Source: Ulva prolifera
Lineage: Eukaryota > Chlorophyta > Ulvophyceae > Ulvales > Ulvaceae
DNA length: 64,000 nucleotides
Reading direction: 5' to 3'
Assembly: GCA_023078555.1 (NCBI GenBank)
Contig: CM041198.1
Coordinates: 8,107,836 to 8,171,835, forward strand
In this document: one piece after another, positions 24,141-35,484 of the stretch
How the letters are laid out: the number at the start of each line of letters is the position of its first letter
Position numbering within the stretch: the stretch's first letter is position 1
Notes under the pieces: generated by a model
Told to the model about the DNA's origin: nothing
Database searches by the model: none
Seen by the model: the letters and a program-made list of their open reading frames with translations, nothing else
Translations under genes and position numbers: made by a program

Positions 24141-26357
24141 ATGACAGTCAAATCGACCGTGAACGCGAGTAATCGTAATCATTCGTCGGGAAAGGCTGAG
24201 GATGAGAACGTGCCGGCTGGGGTATGCTCTCGTGTGGACCAGCCTTCGTGCACGCTATCAGTCGGCTATAGCTGTTGTATCGGGTTGCGTAATATCGTTC
24301 AGGAATACGTTGGAACTCTTAGATGGGGCCCTGAAGTCCGGCTTCCACAGCTTGACTCTGGAGGTCCTGGTGTGGTTCATTCATGGCGATCTTTCTTTGA
24401 TACACGCTTTGAGAAATCACAGCTCAATATTGATGGCAAGCTAACACTTATTCCAGAAATGGTCGATGGTGTGTCTGCCCTGATATTCCTGGTCAGTGTT
24501 TCTGTGTGCTGCACGTCCAGTCGCAGGTCACCTGCTACAACCCTCAGCTACGTCGAGAGGTACACATGCCACACCACACTCAAACTCTTGATACACATCC
24601 AAGTTTGATCTCGGATAGCTCGCGCATTGACACATTTGTGCTGCTGAAAACTTGGCAGTGCTACGTCTGCCAAGCAGGGTTGGTGTGCAGTCGATTGCAG
24701 TGGCTCTGATCATGCCCAGGTGACAACACGAGCCGTGCTTCAGAATTTTAACATGTTTTTGCTGCAGGGCTTTCCTTCCCACTCACCATCCTATGGTGCC
24801 TCCGGCGCTGTATCGAGCTTAAAGAACTCCCCAAGTCATTCCTGCAAGCACCTCATATCCGCATCGTAGCAGCAGGGTGCACCCACCGCCTGGAGCAGCG
24901 CATCCTGCAAGAATCCAACTACTTCCATGAACTCACCAGCTACTTTCCATCCAGCTGCCTGCAGCTCTGCATGGTCGGACCTGAAATTAAGCCACCCAGC
25001 TCCAAGAGCAAGCATGGCAGTGCCAAGAAGCCAGGCAGAGGTGTTGCCTGGGTACATGAAAGCGAGCGATTCTCGTGGTGTTTGCAACGCAGCACCGTGC
25101 GCAAATTCCTTCGGGTGTGCTGCGGTCGCCTGCGTAACTGGCCTGCAATACATCCGCTGCTGTGCAGGCCACTGGGTCCAGTACCCAGCTCAAGAAGATA
25201 GCACACCCAGTCAGTTGAACAGCCCAGGCCTGTGCAGGATTATATATCTGATTCGGAAGCTGGAAAGTCTGGTAAGTCACAATACAGAGCGAAGCCTGGT
25301 CCCCAAAGTGTGGCCAACTGGCAGACAATCGTCATCACGTACAACTCGGGCATGGGCAGTGGAGATGCTGCACTCAAAGCCAGCTGGGCACCTGACCTGC
25401 AGTGTCTACTCGAGGCGGGATTTCCATGCATCTTCACATGTGCTAATGACTACATGGATGTCCCTGGCGAGATGGAGATCATGCTGCGTGAAGAGGCCAG
25501 GTTCTTGCTTCAGCCATGCCGCAATCCGTTTGCTGCAATGACAACGTTTCGGCCTGAAGACCACCCTAAGGAGGAGACGCAGGCTAATTCGTTCGTATAT
25601 GCTGTCATGGGCCGCTGTGGCAAGGATTACCTGGGCTCACAAAGCGCTGGCGATGTCAATGTTGCTGGGCGTGGTGCTGCAGCAAACAGTTGCGGAAAGG
25701 GAAGCCATTCTGATGCTGCGCAGGCTGAATGTGGTTCTGTGAGCGCAAAGGACACCAAAAAACACGGTGGCACTGCTATTTGCAGCCAACCTCGGATACA
25801 GAAGCCCTCTGTAGACGCGACTTTGGTGGGGACCTCCCGGATCTGCACATGGACCAACGCAACTTCATCTGCGGTGCAGCGGAGGAAACATATGTGCCAT
25901 GCAGGAGAAACTTCCTGTAAGTAAAGTGAGCGAACGGCCAAGTGATCAACAACAGGCAGCTGAAGAACTGGGCCTGGTGGGTGTAGTGGTTCAGAGGGAA
26001 ACCCATGTATCCCGATACGAGGCGGCGAACTGTATAAACCAGGATCAGTCCGTGCAGTGCAGGCAAGAATTGCAGTGTAGTCAGGGCAAACCGCCCGAAG
26101 ACATGCTGCATCAGCACCAGGAAATCCTCTCAGCTTCGTCCTCAAAGGAGGCAATGCACGAAGCCCAACGGCCTTCTGCAACCCCATTTCGTTTCACCAA
26201 GGTAGAGCAGCCTTCACAACGCCTCTTCTTCTTGGTCTTGGAAGACAAAGCGCAGGCTCACACGATCGAGGTGAGCCCGCCCCGTGTATGTCCAGCACGC
26301 ATCTCACCAGGTACTTTTACAGCGGAACGTCTCGCCAAGATCACGAAACAGCTATGA
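24141..26357 (+). CDS. MSS51 C-terminal-domain-like protein
   Basis: Exons 24141-24468, 24768-25040, 25168-25271, 25325-25916 and 26134-26357 join in phase to about 506 residues. The order matches the C-terminal region of MSS51 and related zinc-MYND proteins: VVHSWRSFFDTRF, then GLSFPLTILWCLRR across the first intron, IRIVAAGCTHRLEQRIL, LQLCMVGPEIK, VITYNSGMGSGDAALKASW and APDLQCLLEAGFPCIFT, and CRNPFAAMTTFRP. The MYND finger itself is not visible; either it is missing or it lies on an exon I could not find upstream. Yeast Mss51 acts in COX1 translation, but proteins with only this domain are of unknown role, so I do not transfer that function. Exon 4 ends in a perfect GTAAGT donor. TGTAA at 26367-26371, 10 bases past the stop, supports this 3' end. 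Confidence 0.6.
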
Positions 26358-26366
26358 TGCGATCAC

Positions 26367-26371
26367 TGTAA
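26367..26371 (+). terminator. TGTAA poly(A) signal for the MSS51-like gene
   Basis: Chlorophyte-type TGTAA 10 bases after the predicted stop codon; it favours the five-exon model. Confidence 0.5.
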
Positions 26372-27599
26372 CGCATGATGTGAGATGCTGGAGTAACCTG
26401 TATACCATGCCGTATCATTGGCTGGCCTCTGCCCAACGGCGAGACGTACCCTTGGGTCATGATGGCGCGATGTCTGGCTTCTCCCTGGTGCATGTTCACT
26501 TCATCGCCGTTGATCGCACATCAGAGGGGCTGATGTCTCTATGCGCTTCACCAGTCAAGTGCATGTAGGTGTACAGCTCAGACGAGCAGGTGCTGCAAGT
26601 CCGTGTCGGTGATGTACATTGCGAGCTGCGGGACGAAGGCTGTGACTTCACACAGGCGAGAGCATCGTTCAATGCGGCCAGAAATCGATTGAAAATTGCC
26701 GTTCCTGGTGCTCATGTGGAGCGTAGAACGGAACGCACGACGTAGTCGGAGGAACGTCGTCCTCGCACCGTGCACCTGTAAACATCCTCGTCAGCTCCTG
26801 TGTTTGTGCACATACGCGCTCTGAGTGAGGCAAAAAGTGCCTAGCACTGTACACGTCAAAACAAGACACACGTGCATGTCGGTCCATGCACTCTCTCAAC
26901 ATGCTCTCTTCGCACTGGCAGCGAATTTGGATGTCAGTGAGACATGCGGAAACTCATAGAACAGGTATCGGTTGATCTCACCCCGAACTTCGATGTAGCA
27001 TTGTGCAGCTGAACGGCCATATCTGTGTTGGAGTTTTGCATGCCCACAATTCACTCTGAATAGACAAAAGGAGCACCTTCGGGTTGTTGCATCACCATGG
27101 CGAATGTGCATGTGGTTTGGTCCACAATTCGCGCTGCGGAGATGCACACAAGGGCTGGCAAATACACTGTCATCACTGGTTCCATATTCTTTGTAGCCAA
27201 TCTATGTTTGTCCAAATGCATCCACACTCATCGTGACACAATGGAAACGTTACACAAATCATTCAGCATGAGTATAACGCATCGAGTGAAAGCATCAGGT
27301 CAACAAACGGGCCAGGCCATGTCCACGAGCAGACACGCAGCATGCAATCACGGACTGGTCATACAATGTTGATGCAGCACGTCTTGAAGGCATCGCTGAG
27401 ATGTCTCCGATCATGGTCAGTATATTGAACGTTGACCGTGTTTTCCAATCAAGAGCAACACATTGTGGTGAAGCAAGACGCTAGACAGTCCAGTACTCAA
27501 TGTGATTACTCAAGTTGGCGACCACCTTCATGTAATTGGGACCACGTTCCTTGTACACTCTACAACAACAACTACCTATCAGTTGCAAACTGGTCGAAA
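26372..27599. other. Convergent intergenic region
   Basis: About 1.2 kb of lower-GC sequence between two convergent genes. I see no coding exon, RNA gene or clear repeat in it. Confidence 0.45.
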
Positions 27600-27604
27600 T
27601 TACA
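27600..27604 (-). terminator. TGTAA poly(A) signal for HEMA
   Basis: TTACA on the plus strand, 125 bases past the HEMA stop codon on the gene strand. Confidence 0.4.
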
Positions 27605-27728
27605 CTCAGCACACAAAATGACCGTTCAGCATGAAACGGAGCCTGCCTAACTGCTGCGGCGAGCGCACTGTCGCCGCACGGGGGGGCCTTGGAGTCAAAT
27701 TCTCACACAACACCAAACACCCCGCACT

Positions 27729-30121
27729 CTATCTCTTTACAGCAGCGGGCACAGGCACCTCCTTCTGCAGGTCAAACATCCTTTCCAGCGCCTCCATGTT
27801 TGTCAGCGTCTCGTTCACCGCCTCGGGGTCCGACCCATCACACCGCAACGCCGTCATTGGCCCATGCAGCAGCTTGTTCACAATCCCCCGGCTCAGCTCC
27901 TCAACTGCTCGCACTTGCTTCTTCGTCATCCCCTCCCCAATCTTCTTCATCGCCTTCTCAAGCTCCACCCCACGCACATCCTCCGCCTTCATGCGCAGCG
28001 CCTTGATCGTTGGCACAGTTTCAAGCGAATCTCGCCATGCCTCAAACGACAGCTGCTCATCCTTCAGCAGGATCTCCGCCTCTGCGGCGGCCGCCCGCCG
28101 CGCCTCTTTGTTTGCGGCCACGACCTCCTTCAGGTCATCCACGTTGTACACAACGTTGCCCTCAGCCTCCGACACATCGTTCGCGATGTTGCGCGGCACC
28201 GAGATGTCCACGAACCGCCGCGCGCCGACGATCTCCGGCGCCGGGGAGAACCCGCGGCAGTCCTCCGCAGAGATGAGGATCTCCTCTGAGCTACTGGCAG
28301 CAAAGATGACATCCGAGGCGTCGCAAACCGCCATCATCTCTGGCATGAGGCGGATGTCGAAGGTGACGTCCGGGAAGTCATCCCGGAGAGCCTCGGCGCG
28401 GGGGAGGGAGCGGTTGACAATCGTGATGTGCTTGCAGCCCTTCGAGGCGAGGTGCTTCACGAGGAGGGTCGACATCTTGCCGGCGCCGATGATGGCGACA
28501 CGGGCGTCATCGAAGTTGTGTGTGGGCAGCTTCAGCTGGCTGAGCTCCGCGGCGGCGGAGGAGACCGAGACGGAGCCGGTGGAGATGGACGTCTCATTGC
28601 GGACACGCTTGCCAGCGGTGATGGCTTGCTTGAAGAGGCCATTCAGGTGGCGGCCAAAGCCATGGCACTCCTGCCCGACCTTGTATACCTGCATTGGACC
28701 GACCATCAGAAAGATTGTATGTGCGGTGACAATCGATAGACCAGGTCAGGCTTGGTGCGAGATGCCTGTACAGCCGGTACAGTTCACGCAATGGCATGAT
28801 GATGCGGGGTCTGTGCAGGTACCAAACGAATACAAACCAAGAGGGTGGATTCTCACCTGCTTTACTTGGGCAAGAATTTGACCTTCACCCATGACCAGGG
28901 AATCGAGGCCAGATGACACTCGCAGGAGATGCCATGTGGCATCACGGTCACGCTTGAGGAACAGGTATGGTCGCAGCTCCTCCAGAGGGACACCTGACAT
29001 CATTGACATCCACTCCTCTACTTCGCGAACACCACGGTGCCAGGAGAGGCCAACTACGTACAGCTCCATGCGGTTGCATGTGGAGAGGACTGCTGCCTCT
29101 TCAATGTGGGGGAATGAGGTCAGCTCCTCAATCGCGCGAGGCCACTCTGCTTCGGGAATGGCAAGCTTCTCGCGGATGTCAACTGGGGCATTGTGGATGG
29201 TGAGCCCGATGGATATGATGCAAGGCTTGGCCTCAGCTGCGTAACCTGCACGAGCGACGAAACGTCAGCAGTTGAATCCAGCACACATGCCAAGGTGTGG
29301 GAATCAACGCAAGTTATGGTGTCTGTGCCCTGTACACGAACCTGCGGCCCTGCATTGCGGCTCTGACGACCCTCGCGTGATGTGGCCCGCAGCAGGCCAC
29401 AGGACATTTCCGAGACCTCAGCACAGGCGTGGCACCTGGCCCTTCACAGAGCTAAGGATACGGAACAGAAGAGTTGGAACAAGTGACGATGCCAAAAAAA
29501 ATTCCAGGTCTCGACGGTGAAGATGCGAGCACGCATCGAGAGAAGAGAGAACGGGCACAAATCGGCCTGAAAAGAACAGTCACAGCTGCACAGAGACAGC
29601 AGATTTCGTGTGTCATATGGCTGCATCGGTGCAGCAGAGATGAGGAGACACAATGCGACGCCACCCTGGTGTAGCCGAACCTGCCTACGCCACGGCATGC
29701 AGCACCGAGGCCGGTTACACTTATTCAGTTGTGAAAGGCGTAGAGTAGAGAGCATATAATCGGGACAGGCTCTGCTAAAGTGGACGCCCCAATGCTGTGG
29801 AAATTGGAGTACCACGTAGGGCAACGAATCAACCAATCAGAATCGCCTCAGAGCAGCCCAAACCAAAGCAGGACCTGAACCCTTCACATACGGTAAACAT
29901 CAAAATTATGTATTGCTGCTTTGGAGAAGCGTACGATTGATTCCAGAGCTGGCCAGCTGAGCGAGCGCATCGCGACTCGAATCCTTGTGGGATGCAGGCA
30001 ATTTGACCTCGACCGCAGCAGCAGACACTGACACTTTGCGCGCATGCACCTTGCTGCCTTGGTTACGACCAGAGAAGGCACGGTTTCCCTTGATCGATGT
30101 TGATGCTCGTGTGCAAGCCAT
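27729..30121 (-). CDS. HEMA: Glutamyl-tRNA reductase, chloroplastic
   Basis: Exons 30121-29935, 29245-28857 and 28688-27729 join in phase to 511 residues. The enzyme reduces glutamyl-tRNA(Glu) with NADPH to glutamate 1-semialdehyde, the first committed step of chlorophyll and haem synthesis in plastids. Residues 1 to about 45 ([20 protein letters not shown] and on) form a basic, Ser/Ala-rich transit peptide. The catalytic domain shows [20 protein letters not shown] and the active-site Cys in [11 protein letters not shown] (Cys about 119), then [18 protein letters not shown]. The NADPH domain has [10 protein letters not shown] (about 260) and the C-terminal dimerisation helix includes [19 protein letters not shown]. 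Length and motif order are normal for plant and algal enzymes. The feedback-regulated N-terminal region is present. It is divergent, by 134 bases, from a small open frame and then the sterol desaturase. Confidence 0.95.
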
Positions 30122-30255
30122 GTCGATGTGAGTAGGCTAGTATTCAACGTTGATAAACGTATACACCAGTCACAACGACTTGTATTTAAAGGACGGCCTG
30201 ACAGAGTGAGCTAATTATCTGGTGCAAGACTGTGAAGTTGTAAAGTTCTTGTTCG

Positions 30256-30549
30256 ATGGGCGGAGTGCTGACGAAATGGATCCAGTGCAATAATTCGCAT
30301 GATCCATGGATCTTTCAGGTGGCGATCTTTCGATGGAACGCGTGGCGGGCCCAAAACCTCATTAAAGCGCCCAACATCCCGTTATATCGACATATGATGT
30401 TCGCAATGCTCGGCGTGCTGTTGAGCACAGGGGAGCTCGCGTTTTCGCGATCAGGCACTTCGTCCTGCTTCAACTCTGGCTTTCGTAGCGCTGAGGAGCG
30501 GCAGGAACAGAACCAAGCAGGTCTCTATCGCCGCGCGGGAAGCTGGTGA
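30256..30549 (+). CDS. Possible small membrane protein, 97 residues
   Basis: A single open frame with ATG begins 134 bases from the HEMA start, head to head. It has a hydrophobic stretch (HMMFAMLGVLLSTGELAF) after a basic segment (IFRWNAWRAQNLIKAP), which would suit a small single-span organelle protein. I recognise no family. The last 30 residues are Ser/Gln rich and might be read through from intron. It could instead be 5' leader sequence of the HEMA or desaturase transcription units. Confidence 0.3.
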   Translation: MGGVLTKWIQCNNSHDPWIFQVAIFRWNAWRAQNLIKAPNIPLYRHMMFAMLGVLLSTGELAFSRSGTSSCFNSGFRSAEERQEQNQAGLYRRAGSW

Positions 30550-30959
30550 CCACCTGCGCGTGCTCTTCTGCACCAACTTTTGCGGCACCATGGGGGCCTA
30601 CACAAAGCGTGTGCCGCTATCGTTCTGCTTTGTGTTTGCTTTGGCTTCTGTTTCGCGTTGGCACTATCTGAACACACCACTCTTCGCGGGCCTCAGTACA
30701 CCGCATTGCACTCTTGATTCATCAAAGGTGTGACCGGCCGTTATGCGCATACGAGTGCTCGATGATAATATAGATGTTTGATTATCACGTTGTGGTGGCT
30801 CCGAAAGGGCAATGCCCAAGTGCGTCAGTGTGGCAAACATGGCCTCGGGATGCAGACGGCCGAGGGCCTCGACACAGCCCAGGCAGAGCTTGTAGGATTA
30901 AGTGGGAAGAATCAAAGGTGAGATTTCCTGGACATGCTCATGCGACTCGGGTGCGTACA
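30550..30959. other. Upstream region of the sterol desaturase gene
   Basis: About 400 bases without a convincing exon. An AT-rich ATAATATAGATG stretch lies at about 30765-30776, some 190 bases before the proposed desaturase start. An unseen 5' exon of that gene could lie here. Confidence 0.3.
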
Positions 30960-32842
30960 ATGAAAATGCTCCTGCTCGCACGCTTGTGGTAATACAGCTC
31001 CCACATAGCACAAACGTGAGCTCGTTTGCAGCTGGACCGCCTCAGTGGCTCCTTCCCCTCAGGAATTGCAGCCTCTGCCGGAGCAGACGCTGGCCGCTGT
31101 CACCCAACAGGTCGACTGGTTGAACAGCCTGGTTTCACCGACAGTCATTCCCAGAAAGCACTTCGATGCGATGCCAAGAATGCTGCAGGCCTGGGTCCGC
31201 AATTGCATCTTTTCAGTGCTAGTCTACTTCGGCCTCAACTTCGCCTGGGCATATTACATTTACGAATGCTTCGGGCCCAACCTGTTCCCCAAGCACAACA
31301 TGCCCTCGTGGAAGGACATGGGCGAGCAGATGTGGGTAGCCTTCTGGTCCCTACCAGTCTATGCCATGCTGCCAACCCTCACTGAGGAAGTGGTCGAGCG
31401 TGGCTGGACTCTGACATATGCCCGAGTCTCAGACATCGGCGTCCCTCTTTACGTGGCTCTCTTTGTGCTCTACATGTGCTTTGTTGAATTCGGGGTCTAC
31501 TGGATGCACCGGGGTCTCCATGACATCCACTCTGGCTACCGGTGTGCCCCTGCTCCTGTGCCTCCTCACATTTCCCTTCCCCGCAGTCGTTCGCTGCAGA
31601 AGCTGCTACCGCGACAACTGCACCGGATCACTTGCCAATGCTGTCTCAGCTCGCTGCAGGCAGCGGCAGATTTGACCACACAGACTGGTTCCCAGTGGAC
31701 CTGGCTGCCTGACGATGCATGCAGATGCCTTTCACAGGTCAGGATTGTTCTGTCAGTCAATGCTGTGATGGTGTAGTGTGAGGCTCTTTGACTGCCACTG
31801 GGGTGCACTTGCACCCGCCCCTGCTCCGTGCCACTCTGTGGACGGGTCCGTGGCAGCGCATACCATGCATATGAGTACCAATCCGACCAATGCCATCCGT
31901 CGGCTCATCCTCTGACACACACTGCAGCCACACTGCCCTGTTTGTGGCCTGGGCTGCTACCTGCCTCGCCGGCTTTGCCCTTGTCACACACTGCAGCCAG
32001 CAGCTGCGGCACTGCGTTCCACGTAGCTGCGCCATCCACAACAGTGTCACTGTACACATACATGAAATGGCCATGACATCATACATACATCCATGCATAT
32101 GTTCCGTGCGGGGCTCCAATCCTTTTCTGGAATTACCGGCAGGGCGATGGTGTGCGCATGAGCGCGGCCTGGTGCCATGACTGAGTGACTGGATTTGTGA
32201 GTGGATTCCGAGAAACGGCTCTTTGCCCGGCCTCTGTCCTTTGTAGCTACATCTATGCATGAATTTGTACATAGAAGCATCATCGCAAGAATTACCTCAA
32301 GATCCTGTACTAAACATGGCTCATGAGTCAAGTCTGCTCTGCTTGTGTCATGTGGAGTGCCGGAGTGCAGGCACCTGCATGCCATCCACCACAAGTACAA
32401 CAAGGAGAACACAATGTCCCCCTTCGCCGGCCTCGCCTTCCACCCCCTCGACGGCATCCTCCAGGCCATCCCCTACACCCTCACCCTCTTCATCGTGCCG
32501 ACGCACTTCCTCACGCACGAGCTCCTCCTCTTCGCGACGGCCTTCTGGACGACCAACATCCACGACAACCTCCATGGCAACCTGCTGCCCGTGATGGGTG
32601 CCGGTTGGCACACGATCCACCACACGACGTACCGCCACAACTACGGCCACTACTTTGTCATCATGGACTGGCTCTTCGGCACGCTCATATCGCCAGAGGA
32701 GCTGGAGGCGCAGCAGGCCGCGCGGCGGCTTGGGGTGGAGAAAGGCGCGCCTGTAGAAGGCGTCGCGCCGGTGGCGCAGCAGGGGGCGGGGGCAGCGCCG
32801 CTGCAAGCGGCTGCTGCGGCGGGGGAAGGTGTGCGCGCGTGA
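30960..32842 (+). CDS. Sterol C5(6)-desaturase
   Basis: Exons 30960-30988, 31032-31541 and 32371-32842 join in phase to 336 residues; the first exon and its 43-base intron are tentative. The enzyme introduces the C5 double bond into delta-7 sterols in the ER membrane, using a di-iron centre and cytochrome b5. It has the three His boxes of the fatty-acid-hydroxylase superfamily: HRGLH, HAIHH (in [19 protein letters not shown]) and HTIHH. The segment [20 protein letters not shown] is very close to plant STE1/DWF7 and fungal ERG3. At least four hydrophobic spans flank the boxes. The tail after [10 protein letters not shown] is a low-complexity Ala/Gly/Gln extension of about 45 residues. An 829-base intron splits the protein between His boxes one and two. 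It converges on the mitochondrial carrier gene. Confidence 0.9.
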
Positions 32843-34220
32843 CGCAGGGTGAGATAGCGCTGCGGCCGCTGGGTGCGGATGTCGTGCAGGTGCAGATGCT
32901 GTGTGCTTGTCAGGCGGGTGGCAGCACGTGATGCAGGCAGATTTTGCTCTGACTGACTCCTGCGGGAGTCCAAATAAGGTGCCTGATTTTACAGAGGATA
33001 GAAGAATGATGTGCGCCAAGTGTGGCGATGACATTGACTGCACCTGCAGCAGCCGCGGGGGCTGCACTGCATGCATGCATGGCTGGCAGGTTCCATACGA
33101 TGCAAATCTTGTGGCATCATGGTACTCTTGCTTCTAGTGGAGGGCTGACTTTTACGGTGTGCGCCTGGTTGACAGGGCATAGCATCAGGCCAAATTGAGA
33201 GGTGGCACACCTAGATGTTGAGGAGGATGGCAAGACGCCGGACCAGATCGGGGCTCACAAGCGTACGTGGGCCTCAGAGCACGACATGTAGTCGTACACT
33301 GGGCCGTTTTCCCATGTATACTGGGGCGCATGATGGCGGGCATGGTGTGGAACCCGCCCTTCACGTGCAGCCTAGTCAGCATGTCCGAGTATTTTCTCGG
33401 GACACGGTGTGATAGATGAATATATGATTCCGCCTGTTTGCGGTATGACTAGAAGGCGGTTCGCGATTATGCAGTTTTGATGCTGCTGGGGTCCTCAATG
33501 GGCTGGGGTGGCATGTGTGGGAGATGATGCTGTGCTGTGCTGGTGACCCCCGTTGGCGTCTGTCAGCTTGTTCTTCGCCTTGAAGGCAGCATGTGGCTGA
33601 AGCTTCAGAATCCGCGCCGGCTTTCGTTGCACTCTTGGCTGCACTGTGTGCCGGTTCACAGCACATGCTGGGCTGCATGCCCTGTGTAAATGATGATGTG
33701 CACACCTGCAGAGCATGCAGGTGCACCAGATGGGAACACAGCACCCACAATCATCAGAGAGACCTCACTGCGGGTTTTAGCGGAGCTGCGTATGAACGCA
33801 TCTTGTACGAGACTGCGAGTTTTACCACTAACAGTCTGGTGTTAGATTTGCCAGCATGCATGATACAGCATTGCGACACAATCTTCACGACCCTGTCATT
33901 CATCAGTCGCGGACAGGTGTCTCTGCATTTCACATGCACATGATAACTCTCGAGTAGACACAGGGCTCATGGATATGTTGCAGTGCTTTGAGGGGCATGA
34001 TCTCGCACGAGCAGTTGTACGGCGCACCCCACATGCGCAGACCCCAGCCTGCCTCGACGTGTGAGCAAATTTGACTTCTCAGCCTATCGCTGGGGCCGAC
34101 CCCAGATCTACCCATGCGGCCATGAACCGCAGGCTTAGGATACCATGTGATAGCTTGCTGGGCCGGGCGGGTCCCACGGGCCTGCGGCAGCGTCAGGTCT
34201 GCTGGCACGTCGTCCTCAGC

Positions 34221-34496
34221 TCAGCTGAGACAGCCGCACGCACTAGCCTCTGCCAGCAGCATCTCATCCAATGTCCATTCTGATTCAGTTGAACAGGAAG
34301 TCATGTCAACATGTAAGTCTAACTGGTCATCATTCTCGCCAGCGACAGTGACATGCTTGATCTGAGGTTTTCTTGGACTAGTCACCCTCAGGCATATCCC
34401 GGCCGCCCGTGCGCAAACATTTATGTACGTCGGGGCTCGCTCTGGGCTCACCAATGACCTGACCAGCGCACTGCCGGCCTTGCCTTCAACGATCAT
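34221..34496 (-). other. Possible orphan exon
   Basis: On the minus strand an open frame reads with normal residue use (for example IKHVTVAGENDDQLDLHVDM and SEWTLDEMLLAEASACGCLS) before a stop at 34221-34223. The other frames here are broken. I find no clear partner exon within 500 bases upstream, so it may be a terminal exon of a gene I could not assemble, or chance. Confidence 0.2.
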
Positions 34497-35389
34497 CCCA
34501 ACCGGTTTACACCAATGTGAATATCAGTTCACCAGGCGTATCCTGTACACAAATGACGACAAACAGGCACACGCACTTGCTGGAACGGTGCATCGCCTGG
34601 GTCTCACCATCTCCCATGCAGACTCAAAGGGCACAAGCAGCAGCAGACAAGATGTCATGGGTTCCAAACCTCTCCAAACACTGTTTACAACACGCACTTC
34701 CGGGCGGATACGTCCCTAGCCGCCGTGCACATCCTAGCCTCGAGACAACAGCAGCAGGCATGTCAGCGGTCACCCCGCGGCCACTTTTGCATACATCAAA
34801 TCACGTCCGCTCCCGCGCCTCCCCCCACAGGCCGCATCATCTTCCCTGTCTCCTCGCAGCACCTCCGGCCACGCCTGCAGCCCCCGGCGCCCACGACCAA
34901 GGCCTCGCTTCGCACACGCACCGCCTACCTCCTCGTCCTGCCCTACAAATTGCCTCCTGCACGACAGGTCTTCCGTTGCACTGCCGACTCCGCAGCGCCA
35001 CCGCACCCCCGAGCGGCGGCCGCCTCCTCCTGCACTCCGCCGCAGGTGTCCACTGCAGCCCGCACTCCCCGCAGACTCCCTAGTACACGCATCTACTTCT
35101 CTCTCGCCACATGCCGCACACCCACGCTGCCCCCCGCCGCCCCTATGATGCGCGCTGCTGCAGCGCCCACCCCAGCCCTGTCGCCCGACGGTGGACCGTC
35201 TGCGTTCAACAGCAGCCTCTCTGACGCCGCCCCCGCAGCGCGCGCGTGTTCAGCCTCATGCCAGCACACAGCCCCGGAAGCGGCGCTGCCCCTGGGACAA
35301 CACCCACGGACAGACCCCCTCAGCATAGTGGGTCCCGGTCATCCGCAGCACCGGATGCCCGGTCAGGATATGGCTAAGCAAATCCAAGT

Positions 35390-35394
35390 TTACA
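35390..35394 (-). terminator. TGTAA poly(A) signal for the mitochondrial carrier gene
   Basis: TTACA on the plus strand, 91 bases past the stop codon on the gene strand. Confidence 0.45.
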
Positions 35395-35484
35395 ATATTG
35401 TTCCTTGCCCCTGGACACCCCCCGTCGGACCCAACTTTGGACACGACGCGCCCCACGCCGCCGCCCCCGCACTGCCGGTGGCAG

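Larger units (their letters stand above)
32843..35484. other. Convergent intergenic region
   Basis: About 2.6 kb. It holds a GCATGC-rich patch near 33068 and a possible orphan minus-strand exon at 34221-34496. From about 34790 to 35480 it is C-rich on the plus strand and reads as a Pro/Ala/Ser/Thr open frame without family signal, most likely the 3' UTR region of the carrier gene on the other strand. Confidence 0.4.
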
